IMG/VR virus record: IMGVR_UViG_3300044712_000925 | Span: 1 to 40,882 of that record | Source of the DNA: a virus | Length of the DNA: 40,882 bases | Strand: one strand, 5' to 3' | Part shown: positions 30,200 through 37,615 of the stretch, in pieces | How positions within the stretch are numbered: the first letter of the stretch is position 1 | Layout: each line of letters opens with the position of its first letter | Made by a program: the position numbers and the translations under genes | Notes under the pieces: generated by a model | The model's input: only the letters and a program-made list of their open reading frames with translations | Told to the model about the DNA's origin: nothing | The model's database searches: none

Positions 30200-31024
30200 A
30201 TGCACGATAAGACAACCCACGACCCGGCCACATGGATACGGCCGCTGTGGCTGTGCTTCGGACCCGATGGCGTAGCCGCGCTCGCTTTCTGGCTAGGCAG
30301 CCTCGTAGCAGAAGACATCCGCGCCCGCCATGGATCGTTCCCGATCCTGCAAATCACCGGCGAGCCGGGAAGCGGGAAGACGACGCTTATCGACTTTCTG
30401 TGGCGTCTGTTCGGAAGGCCTAGCTACGAAGGCTTTGCCCCGGAGAGATCAACGCAATCCGCGCTGAACGTGAAGGTTTGCGAGAACGAGAACCTGCCTC
30501 TCGTCCTTCTCGACATCGAACGTCTCGACGAGTTCAAGAGCCACGTGTTCAAGCCCCTTTACAACGGCGAGTGCCCTGTTCTTAAGACGAGCCATGGGTG
30601 CGAACCGGCCACCGTATTTCGCGGAGCGCTGGTCCTATCGCAACAAGAGCCGCATTCGTCTTTCGCCATGCTTGAGCGTTGCTTATGCATCCACCTGACC
30701 GTGGATTCGCACACGGCAGCGACACGAAATGCAGCGCACGAGATCTGGGAAATGGACGACGAAGCCCTCTCCGGTTTCATCGCTACCGCCAATTCGTCGA
30801 AGGACCGACTGCTGGAAGTCTTCGACGAGAGATTCCCGCACTACATGGCCGCACTCGATGACTTCGGTAAGCCGGTCAACAACTTACGAAAGCTCAAGAA
30901 CCACGCCCAACTTGCTGCGCTCGTCGACGCACTCGAATGCGTCGTTCCACTCGGCAGGGACGAGAAGCAAACGACCCTCGTCCTGATCTCTGAAATGTTC
31001 TCCGCCGTCGGCGGAAACCAGTAG
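30200..31024 (+). CDS. stand-alone paralogue of the helicase domain
   Basis: A 274-residue protein homologous to residues about 511-800 of the preceding primase-helicase. For example, VAALAFWLGSLVAEDIRARH aligns with IAALAFWLGSLFAEQIRQRH. Walker A GEPGSGKT (54-61) is intact, LPLVLLDIE (99-107) retains an acidic position, and the arginine at 160 is kept. The sensor-like Asn is replaced by Gln (SQQEP). It lacks the zinc finger, Toprim and the last about 95 residues. Codon use is visibly less GC-biased than its neighbour. It could be a helicase modulator, a mixed-ring subunit, or a decoy against host interference. Confidence 0.88.
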   Translation: MHDKTTHDPATWIRPLWLCFGPDGVAALAFWLGSLVAEDIRARHGSFPILQITGEPGSGKTTLIDFLWRLFGRPSYEGFAPERSTQSALNVKVCENENLPLVLLDIERLDEFKSHVFKPLYNGECPVLKTSHGCEPATVFRGALVLSQQEPHSSFAMLERCLCIHLTVDSHTAATRNAAHEIWEMDDEALSGFIATANSSKDRLLEVFDERFPHYMAALDDFGKPVNNLRKLKNHAQLAALVDALECVVPLGRDEKQTTLVLISEMFSAVGGNQ

Positions 31025-31046
31025 CACCAACCCAAGGAGACCAACC

Positions 31047-31490
31047 ATGCGAACCCGCTACATCGTTGCAGACCAGTCCGACATCATCGCCCTGATGGAC
31101 CTCACCAGCTCGCTGCTGCACTGCGATCCGAGCGAGGAAGACAAGCAGCGCGCCCACGACTCCGTCGAGACCGTGCGCGAGCTGATCGTCAACGGCGCCA
31201 GCCCCTTCATCGCGTACCGCAACGAGATCCTCGGCCACTACAGCACCGCCCGCCGGCTGCAGGACCTCACCCTGCACCTGTGGAACAGCGGCAACCCCCT
31301 GCGCCTCTCCGACCTGCTCATGAACGCCGACACCCGGCACCGCCTCATCGCGCTCGAGATGATCGCCAGCTATTCGAGCCTCGGCGAGAACGATCCGGAC
31401 TTCATGCGCCTGGCCGACGAGATCCGCGACATGCGCGAAGCGGAGAAGGCGCGCGCCGCAGAGCAGCCGCTCGAAAGCGCCTACGCCTGA
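31047..31490 (+). CDS. hypothetical phage protein, DUF7673-like
   Basis: A 147-residue product. The segment STARRLQDLTLHLWNSGNPL, then RLSDLLMNADTRHRLIALEM resembles the small DUF7673-type phage proteins; the match is uncertain. It has an acidic N-terminal half and a Glu/Ala-rich tail. A GGAGA ribosome binding site precedes the ATG. Unknown function. Confidence 0.65.
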   Translation: MRTRYIVADQSDIIALMDLTSSLLHCDPSEEDKQRAHDSVETVRELIVNGASPFIAYRNEILGHYSTARRLQDLTLHLWNSGNPLRLSDLLMNADTRHRLIALEMIASYSSLGENDPDFMRLADEIRDMREAEKARAAEQPLESAYA

Positions 31491-31512
31491 AAAACCCTCC
31501 AGGAGGAAAGCG

Positions 31513-31728
31513 ATGTCCAAGCCGACCGCCCACGAAGTCCTCACCCAGGCGCTCTCCCTTGCCCGCACGAATGGCATGTACGTCGTGCCGTGCCAAGACA
31601 AGGGCGAGCCGGTGCACGTGCTGTACCGCGCCATTCCCGGCCGCTCGCACGGCACGCGCCTGGGCCGGTGCCGCTCGCCCGCGGCGCTGCTGCGCAAGGT
31701 GAAGCGCTGCGCGGTGGTGACCAAGTGA
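31513..31728 (+). CDS. small hypothetical phage protein
   Basis: A 71-residue basic protein, with a strong AGGAGG ribosome binding site. The pattern GMYVVPCQDKGEPVHVLYRA and the ending AALLRKVKRCAVVTK suggest a small alpha/beta fold. I do not recognise it. A GTG overlaps its stop (31725) and opens a frame leading into the next gene. Confidence 0.65.
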   Translation: MSKPTAHEVLTQALSLARTNGMYVVPCQDKGEPVHVLYRAIPGRSHGTRLGRCRSPAALLRKVKRCAVVTK

Positions 31729-31847
31729 GCCCGGCCGCCCGCGACTGGCTCGACGCCATGCTCGGCATCGCCCTCCTATCCGCTGTGTGCACGGCGCTGG
31801 AACCCGCCCACGCAGCCACCGCAGACCGGTTCCATACGGAGACGACC

Positions 31848-32168
31848 ATGCATCACAGCCCCGGCCCATTCACGGCCACCACCGAGAGCCCCTCCGGCTA
31901 CTCGACCATCAAGGACAACGAAGGCCGCACCATCGGCGCCTCTGTGTCCGGCAACGACGGACGCGCCCTGCCGGCGCACGTCGTCCGGGAAAACGGGCGA
32001 CTGTTCGCCGCCTCCGCGACGCTGTTCGACTCTGTCAAGGATTACCAGCAAGGCGTCGACGTCGCGCTGACGGCCGGCGCCTTCACGCCGGAGATTCTCG
32101 AGCAGCTCGACCGCGCCCGCACCAGCGCCGAGGCCGCCTTCGCCATCATGGACGGGCGGACGCCATGA
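31848..32168 (+). CDS. small phage protein of the HTPGPW type
   Basis: A 106-residue protein starting MHHSPGPFTATTESPSG, matching the frequent HTPGPW-type opening of small phage proteins, followed by DNEGRTIGAS. The ATG at 31848 has GGAG at good distance. The frame is open upstream to a GTG at 31725, which overlaps the previous stop and would add a signal-peptide-like LGIALLSAVCTALEPAHA segment; this longer form is possible. The role is unknown. Confidence 0.65.
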   Translation: MHHSPGPFTATTESPSGYSTIKDNEGRTIGASVSGNDGRALPAHVVRENGRLFAASATLFDSVKDYQQGVDVALTAGAFTPEILEQLDRARTSAEAAFAIMDGRTP

Positions 32169-32644
32169 GCCCCGACCTGATCAACGGCGTCATGCAGGCA
32201 GGCCTCGGCGCTGCGGTGCTCAATCACTGCTGGACGCTGTACATCGACAAGGAAGTGCGCGGCGTTTCGGCCGTCAGCACCGCGCTGTTCACCTTGTACG
32301 GAATCTGGACGCTCTACTTCTACCCCTACCTCGGGCAGTTCTGGAGCTTCGCCGGCGGCCTGTTCATCACCGTCGCCAATGCGCTCTACGTCGGCATGCT
32401 CATCGCCTACAGCCGCCACCCCGCGGCGCAGTGGATCAAGCGGAACATGGTGTGCCGGTTCCTCGGCCATCGTAACGACGCGCCCTACTTCCAGCCGTCG
32501 CATCGCCTCTACCCCTGCGTCCGCTGCGGCGACGAACTCTTCGGCCGCTCGCTGGACCACCTGCGCACGATGCCGCCGCTCGAGCAAGACGACCTGGACG
32601 AAGTCCGGCTAAGCATCATGGCGGATGCGGAGGGGAGATCATGA
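32165..32644 (+). CDS. membrane protein with C-terminal CxxC
   Basis: A 159-residue protein. Two hydrophobic segments (about 33-55 and 59-82) form a small membrane domain starting VSAVSTALFTLYGIWTLYFY. A soluble tail follows with Cys97 and CVRC (118-121), a possible metal site. It is coupled on both sides by ATGA overlaps, and the methyltransferase follows directly. I do not recognise a named family for the membrane part; two-helix PQ-loop-like folds look similar. Confidence 0.7.
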   Translation: MSPDLINGVMQAGLGAAVLNHCWTLYIDKEVRGVSAVSTALFTLYGIWTLYFYPYLGQFWSFAGGLFITVANALYVGMLIAYSRHPAAQWIKRNMVCRFLGHRNDAPYFQPSHRLYPCVRCGDELFGRSLDHLRTMPPLEQDDLDEVRLSIMADAEGRS

Positions 32645-34434
32645 TCAAGCGCACCTACAACGTCTTCGGCATGTGCTCCGGCCTCGGCGGCGGCATCAAG
32701 GGCATCATCAAGTCCATTTCCAAAGTCCGCAACATGGAGGCGCGCTGGCGCTGCATCGGCGGCATCGACATCGATCCGGCCGCAGCTCGGGACCACGTTC
32801 GCCTTGTCGGCACGCCGATCACCGTCATGGACCTCATGACGCGCGAGCAATACATCGCATTCAACGGTCACGAGCCTCCGCACGGATGGCGCGAAGCGAC
32901 GCCTGCCGACATCAAGAAGGCGGCCAACAACGAACACCCGCACGCGATGGTGATCAGCAGCCCATGCAAGGGCGCCAGCGGCCTGCTGTCGGAAACGAAG
33001 AGCCTGACGCCAAAGTATCAAGCGTTGAACGAGCTGACGCTGCGTTGCATCTGGCTCATGTGCGAGACCTGGAAGGACGATCCGGTCGAACTGCTGGTTT
33101 TCGAGAACGTCCCGCGCCTCGCGACCCGCGGCCGGCATCTGCTCGACCAGATCATTCAGGTCCTGCAGTACCACGGGTACGCGGTGCATGAGACCAAGCA
33201 CGACTGCGGAGAGCTTGGCGGGCTCCCGCAGAGCCGAAAGCGCATGCTGCTGGTCGCGCGTCACATGGCGAAGGTTCCGGCGTTCCTATACGAGCCGGAA
33301 AAGAAGACGCTGCAGGGCGTCGGAACCGTGCTGGGCCGAATGCCGCTCCCCGGAGACCCCGCCGGCGGTCCTATGCATCGCATCCCGTCGCTGTCCTGGA
33401 AGACGTGGGTTCGGTTGGCCTTCGTGCGGGCTGGCAGCGACTGGCGAAGCCTCAACGAATTGGCGATCGAGAACGGCCACCTGCGTGACTACCTCATCGT
33501 CCCCGAGAACCGCCACCGCGGATTCCTGGGCGTGCATCGCTTTGAAGACACGACGGGCACCATCACAGGACGCTCAGCGCCTACGACGGGCGCCTTCGCC
33601 GTGGCCGACATGCGCGCTCCAGCCGGCGCCGGTCAGTATCAGCAGTACGGCGTGCTGAACATGGCCGAACACGTCGGCGCCGTCACCGCCGGCACGAACC
33701 CAGGACAAGGCGCGTTCAGCGTTGCGGATCCTCGTACCGGCATAAAGCACAACAACTGCTTTCGCGTAGTTGAGTTCGACCACCACGCCGGAGTCATCAC
33801 GGGCGGGACGGGACCGAGCGCCGGCGGTCAGGCCGTCGCAGATCCGAGGCCGTCCTGGGAAGGTCGTTTCGGCCCCCTTGCCGTGATGGACTGGGAGCGG
33901 CATGCCAATACCGTTATCGCCGGCGGGAAAGGCGTGCAAGGCGGGTGGATGTCGGTCGCTGATCCGCGGCCGAACATGAACCGCGGAAAGGGAGACCACT
34001 ACCTCACCGGCGGCCACTACGGCGTCGTTCCCTTCGATGCGTCGGCCGGCGCCGTCTCGGCATCAGCGTGCCACGACAACGGCCGGTGGTCCGTCGCCGA
34101 TCCTCGCATGCCGCGCATGGACGAGAAGCTGATCGCCATCATCCGGTCGATGGACGGCACGTGGCACCGGCCTTTCACCACATTGGAACTGGCCGCCATC
34201 CAATCGCTGATCGAGCCGGAGGAATACCTCGAGCTCGACGGTCTATCAGATCAGGCGTGGCGCGAACGCATCGGAAACGCCATCCCGCCGGCCGCCTTCG
34301 AGGCCGTTGGTGAAGTCATGGGAACCACGCTGTTGCTGGCTGAAAGCGGCGAGACGTTCGCACTGTCGGCGACGCCCATCTGGGTGCGTCCGGTGGCGAT
34401 TGCGCTGTCGCTTGCGCAGGGGGATCAATCATGA
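32641..34434 (+). CDS. C5-cytosine methyltransferase with repeated target domain
   Basis: A 597-residue DNA (cytosine-5) methyltransferase. Motif I is FGMCSGLGGG (9-18), motif IV has the catalytic Cys109 in SSPCKGAS, motif VI is FENVP (154-158), motif VIII is QSRKR (197-201), and motif X-like RIGNAIPP (543-550) closes the fold. Where the target recognition domain should be, five repeats with the consensus TGxxxPxxGxxxVADPR occupy residues about 298-490. It probably methylates phage DNA against restriction; the target cannot be deduced. GlyProCys is replaced by SerProCys in motif IV. The gene overlaps both neighbours by four bases. Confidence 0.93.
   Translation: MIKRTYNVFGMCSGLGGGIKGIIKSISKVRNMEARWRCIGGIDIDPAAARDHVRLVGTPITVMDLMTREQYIAFNGHEPPHGWREATPADIKKAANNEHPHAMVISSPCKGASGLLSETKSLTPKYQALNELTLRCIWLMCETWKDDPVELLVFENVPRLATRGRHLLDQIIQVLQYHGYAVHETKHDCGELGGLPQSRKRMLLVARHMAKVPAFLYEPEKKTLQGVGTVLGRMPLPGDPAGGPMHRIPSLSWKTWVRLAFVRAGSDWRSLNELAIENGHLRDYLIVPENRHRGFLGVHRFEDTTGTITGRSAPTTGAFAVADMRAPAGAGQYQQYGVLNMAEHVGAVTAGTNPGQGAFSVADPRTGIKHNNCFRVVEFDHHAGVITGGTGPSAGGQAVADPRPSWEGRFGPLAVMDWERHANTVIAGGKGVQGGWMSVADPRPNMNRGKGDHYLTGGHYGVVPFDASAGAVSASACHDNGRWSVADPRMPRMDEKLIAIIRSMDGTWHRPFTTLELAAIQSLIEPEEYLELDGLSDQAWRERIGNAIPPAAFEAVGEVMGTTLLLAESGETFALSATPIWVRPVAIALSLAQGDQS
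33532..34110 (+). repeat. five coding repeats in the methyltransferase
   Basis: Five units of about 35-45 residues end in VADMRAP, VADPRTG, VADPRPS, VADPRPN and VADPRMP. Before each lies a short G/T-rich turn such as TITGRSAP, AVTAGTNP or VITGGTGP. The units are diverged at protein and DNA level, so they are old duplications kept by selection, not recent slippage. They lie in the target recognition part. Confidence 0.85.
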
Positions 34435-35423
34435 ACGAGAGCAAAATCACCTGGACGGAAACGACCTGGTCGCCCGTCATCGGCTGCACCAAGGTCAGCC
34501 AGGGCTGCAAGCACTGCTACGCCGAGCGCGAGGTCGAGACGCGCTGGAGCAAGAACCCGAAAAGCATCTGGTACGGGCGCAGCTTCGGCGACGTGCTGTG
34601 CCGGCCGGAAGTACTCTCCGGCGCCCGCAGCCCGATGAAGTGGAAGAAGCCGCGCCGGATCTTCGTGTGCCCGCGCGCGGACCTGTTCCACGACGAGGTG
34701 CCGGACCACTTCCTCGATCGCGTGTTCGCCGTCATGGCTGCATGCCCCGACCACACCTTTCAGGTGCTGACGAAGCGGCCGGCGCGGATGCTGTCCTACC
34801 TCTCCGGAATAGACCCGACGCCGGCCCACCACAACTTCGGGAGGACGCCGAAGCGCCTGACGGACGTGCAGCAGTCGTGGCCCCGCGTGGCAAAGACCTG
34901 GCCGCTGCCGAACGTCTGGCTCGGCGTGTCGATCGAGGATCAGGCGACGGCCGACGAGCGCATCCCGCTACTGCTCGAGACGCCCGCGGCGGTGCGCTGG
35001 GTAAGCGCGGAGCCATTGCTGGGGCCGGTCGATATTCGGCCCTACCTCGATTGGTCTTTCGCGGGCGCCGACATGAGCCGGCCGGATGTGGATTGGGTCG
35101 TCGCCGGCGGCGAATCCGGCCCCCAGGCGCGTCCGATGCACCCGCGCTGGGTTCAATCCCTGCGCGACCAGTGCGCAGCAGCTGGCGTGCCGTTTCTGTT
35201 CAAGCAATGGGGCGAATGGGTGAGATGGTCAACAGCCTTCCCAGCAACAGGCGTTCGCCACATGTCGGCCGAAGACGGGAAGATGGGAGACAGCCCAGGC
35301 TATGTCGACGGAGATCGTCACGTTCGCTGCGACACAGAGCCAATGGCTCGGGTTGGTGTCCGCAATGCCGGCCGCCTGCTCGACGGCGTGCTACACGACG
35401 CCTACCCGGAGGTGCAGCCATGA
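34431..35423 (+). CDS. DUF5131 (phage Gp37/Gp68) family protein
   Basis: A 330-residue protein starting ITWTETTWSPVIGC. It has a CX6CX2C motif (Cys19, Cys26, Cys29: GCTKVSQGCKHCYA) reminiscent of a radical-SAM [4Fe-4S] site. Other landmarks are FVCPRADLFHDEVPD, FQVLTKRPARML, LPNVWLGVSIEDQATADERI, VSAEPLLGPVD and WVVAGGESGPQARPMHP, all typical of Gp37/Gp68 proteins. The biochemical role is unknown. The family is common in phages beside methyltransferases and nucleases. It overlaps both neighbours by four bases. Confidence 0.9.
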   Translation: MNESKITWTETTWSPVIGCTKVSQGCKHCYAEREVETRWSKNPKSIWYGRSFGDVLCRPEVLSGARSPMKWKKPRRIFVCPRADLFHDEVPDHFLDRVFAVMAACPDHTFQVLTKRPARMLSYLSGIDPTPAHHNFGRTPKRLTDVQQSWPRVAKTWPLPNVWLGVSIEDQATADERIPLLLETPAAVRWVSAEPLLGPVDIRPYLDWSFAGADMSRPDVDWVVAGGESGPQARPMHPRWVQSLRDQCAAAGVPFLFKQWGEWVRWSTAFPATGVRHMSAEDGKMGDSPGYVDGDRHVRCDTEPMARVGVRNAGRLLDGVLHDAYPEVQP

Positions 35424-35809
35424 TCCCCGTCATATCAATCCGCCAGCCATGGGCCTGGCTCATCGTCAACGGCCACAAGGACATCGAGAATCGCACCTGG
35501 GGAACCAAGTTCCGCGGGATCGTGCTGATCCACGCCGGCAAGACGAAGCCCGATTGGGACGACGAGGAATACGAGTTCTGCGAAGAGGAGTACGGCATCA
35601 TCGTCCCGCGCCAAGGCCTCGACCTCGGCGGCATCGTCGGCTCCGCACGCATCGTCGACTGCGTCGAGCGCTCCGACAGCAAGTGGTTCAACGGTCCCTA
35701 CGGATTCGTCCTGACCGAGCAGAGGACAGGGCCGTTCGTTCCCCTGCGCGGCATGCTCGGCTTCTTCAACGTGGCGCCAGAAGTGATGCCAGCGGAGTAT
35801 CGGCCATGA
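35420..35809 (+). CDS. ASCH-domain protein
   Basis: A 129-residue ASCH (PUA-like) protein. SIRQPWAWLIVNGHKDIENR is the canonical start; WGTKFRGIVLIHAGK and LGGIVGSARIVDCVERSDSKW follow. ASCH domains bind RNA or modified bases, and some remove acyl groups from N4-acetylcytidine. The Lys in GHKD and the Trp of IRQPWA are kept. Lying between a radical-SAM-like and a PP-loop gene, it might read or edit a modified base. That role is inference. Confidence 0.9.
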   Translation: MIPVISIRQPWAWLIVNGHKDIENRTWGTKFRGIVLIHAGKTKPDWDDEEYEFCEEEYGIIVPRQGLDLGGIVGSARIVDCVERSDSKWFNGPYGFVLTEQRTGPFVPLRGMLGFFNVAPEVMPAEYRP

Positions 35810-36231
35810 GCCGCCGCCATAAGCGCACCCCGCGCCCCGCGCGCTGCCCGACGCTGGTCGCCATGCACCTGGCGCCAGAGGTCAGCATCACCGAGCGCCT
35901 GGCCGTCGAAGCCCTCGTCGGCGGATGGGCGCAGCCCCACCACTTCAACGTGCTGTCCGACTGCCACGCTCTGCTCGCGCTCGCGGCCGACTACAAGGAC
36001 GACAAACAGACGCTGGCCGTCGTCGAGCTCTCCGCCTTCGCCCTGCTCAACATAAAGGACCGCTTCATCGCGCGCAGCGTGTTCGGCGCCACCGGCGACG
36101 AGCTGCAGGCGCTGCGCGTGCTGGTCGACGTGTCGGAAGACTTCTGGAAGCGCCAGAGCGGAGAACTGTTCCGCGCCGCGAACGCTGAGCTCGATCGCGC
36201 GCGCGGCTTCGATTGGAGGGCGGCGGCGTGA
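35806..36231 (+). CDS. hypothetical protein within the modification operon
   Basis: A 141-residue mostly helical protein with a basic N terminus (SRRHKRTPRPARCP) and no membrane segment. The stretch FNVLSDCHALLALAADYKDD followed by VVELSAFALLNIKDRF is typical of small phage helical proteins; I do not assign a family. It is tied by ATGA/GTGA overlaps to the ASCH gene and to the DndC-like gene. Confidence 0.65.
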   Translation: MSRRHKRTPRPARCPTLVAMHLAPEVSITERLAVEALVGGWAQPHHFNVLSDCHALLALAADYKDDKQTLAVVELSAFALLNIKDRFIARSVFGATGDELQALRVLVDVSEDFWKRQSGELFRAANAELDRARGFDWRAAA

Positions 36232-37436
36232 GCGCACGCGACCTTTCCCTCTTCGAGTCAGGCGCCAGGCTGCAGATGACAGAGTCAATCGAATTGACCG
36301 TGCAGAGCCTGAAGGCGCATGGCTACGACCACGACCATTGGGTCATTGCATGGTCTGGCGGGAAAGACAGCAGCGCCACGCTGACGCTGATCGTCTGGCT
36401 GATCGTCAGCGGCATGGTCAAGGCGCCGAAGCGGCTGACCGTGCTCTACGCCGACACACGCATGGAGCTTCCGCCTCTGGCCATCGCAGCGCAGGAGATC
36501 ATGGACGAGCTGGCCGAGCGTGGCATCGAATTCCGCATCGTTCGCGCACCGCTAGATAAGCGCTTCCTGGTCTATATCCTCGGCCGCGGCGTTCCTCCTC
36601 CCAACAACAACACGCTGCGCTGGTGTACGCGCCAGATCAAGGTTGATCCCATGGCGGCGGCGATCGCCGAAAGTCTCGGAGACGGCAATGCTCTGACCAT
36701 CACCGGCGTGCGCCAGGGCGAGAGCGCTATCCGCGACCGGCGCATCGAAATGTCGTGCGGCAAGGACGGGGCCGAGTGCGGACAGGGCTGGTATCAGCAG
36801 GTGCTACCGGACTCGAAAGGCGTCCGAGGTCGCATCGCCACTCTGGCGCCGCTGCTGCACTGGCGCGTCTGCCACATCTGGGAATGGTTGCGCCATTGGG
36901 CGCCGCTCGAGCAGTACGGAGGCTGGCCGACCGAGATCATCGCCGACGCCTACGGCGGCAATGAGGCTGAAGAGATCAACGCGCGCACTGGCTGCGTTGG
37001 CTGCCCGCTGGCGCAGGAAGAGAAGGCCCTGGACAGCATCATCGCCATGCCGCGCTGGGGCCACCTGACGCCACTGCACGAACTCAAACCGCTGTACCGA
37101 TGGCTCCGCGAGCCGGCGCAGCGCTTGCGCAAGTCTGGCATCGAACGTCTGAAGGATGGGTCGATCGGAAAGAACCCTCAGCGCATGGGGCCGCTGACGC
37201 TGGAGGCTAGGCTGACCGCGCTCGACAATATCCTCGACATCCAGCGACGCGTCGGCGACAGCCGTTTCTGCCTACTCGACGCTGAAGAAGAGGTGCGCAT
37301 CCGCGAACTGATCGCTGCCGAGACCTGGCCAGATGGCTGGGATGGCGACGAGCCGCACGCCGACGTGTTCCAACCGATAACGATCTACGGCAACGGCGCC
37401 GAGCAGCACGACCTTTTCGGACTTGAAGAAGCATGA
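36228..37436 (+). CDS. DndC-like PP-loop/Fe-S (PAPS reductase family) protein
   Basis: A 402-residue PAPS-reductase-like ATP pyrophosphatase. PP-loop SGGKDSS (43-49), YADTRME (75-80), RWCTRQIK (131-138) and TGVRQGESAIR (159-169) follow the order in DndC, the sulfur-activating subunit of DNA phosphorothioation. Cysteines 133, 177, 184, 256 and 259 (CVGCP) could hold an iron-sulfur cluster. The C-terminal EEKALDSII stretch after CVGCP again parallels DndC. No DndA, DndD or DndE genes are present, so it either uses host sulfur delivery or performs another reaction. The GTG start overlaps the preceding stop. Confidence 0.9.
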   Translation: MSARDLSLFESGARLQMTESIELTVQSLKAHGYDHDHWVIAWSGGKDSSATLTLIVWLIVSGMVKAPKRLTVLYADTRMELPPLAIAAQEIMDELAERGIEFRIVRAPLDKRFLVYILGRGVPPPNNNTLRWCTRQIKVDPMAAAIAESLGDGNALTITGVRQGESAIRDRRIEMSCGKDGAECGQGWYQQVLPDSKGVRGRIATLAPLLHWRVCHIWEWLRHWAPLEQYGGWPTEIIADAYGGNEAEEINARTGCVGCPLAQEEKALDSIIAMPRWGHLTPLHELKPLYRWLREPAQRLRKSGIERLKDGSIGKNPQRMGPLTLEARLTALDNILDIQRRVGDSRFCLLDAEEEVRIRELIAAETWPDGWDGDEPHADVFQPITIYGNGAEQHDLFGLEEA

Positions 37437-37615
37437 CGCCCGCCATATCAAGAGAATTCGCCCTTGCGCGCATCGCCGACCTTGTCTTCGAGCGGGTCGT
37501 GGCGGACTATCTTGAGCGTATGGCAACGCTTGAGCCGGCCGAGACGCCGGCGGACAATGTGACACATGACAAACGCGACCACCCAACAGCGCGCCGGCAC
37601 CTACAGCCGGTATAG
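37433..37615 (+). CDS. short ORF overlapping the integrase start
   Basis: A 60-residue product starting MTPAISREFALARIADLVFE, helical at the N terminus. Its ATG overlaps the DndC-like stop (ATGA), the pattern used throughout this operon. Its last 50 bases overlap the integrase start in another frame. It may be a real small partner or only a translational bridge that delivers ribosomes to the integrase. Confidence 0.45.
   Translation: MTPAISREFALARIADLVFERVVADYLERMATLEPAETPADNVTHDKRDHPTARRHLQPV

Noticed and set aside
31725-31847. Separate signal-peptide gene between 31728 and 31848
   Set aside because: The frame is open and starts with an overlapping GTG, but it has no stop before 31848 and so cannot be a separate gene; it is recorded as a possible longer start.
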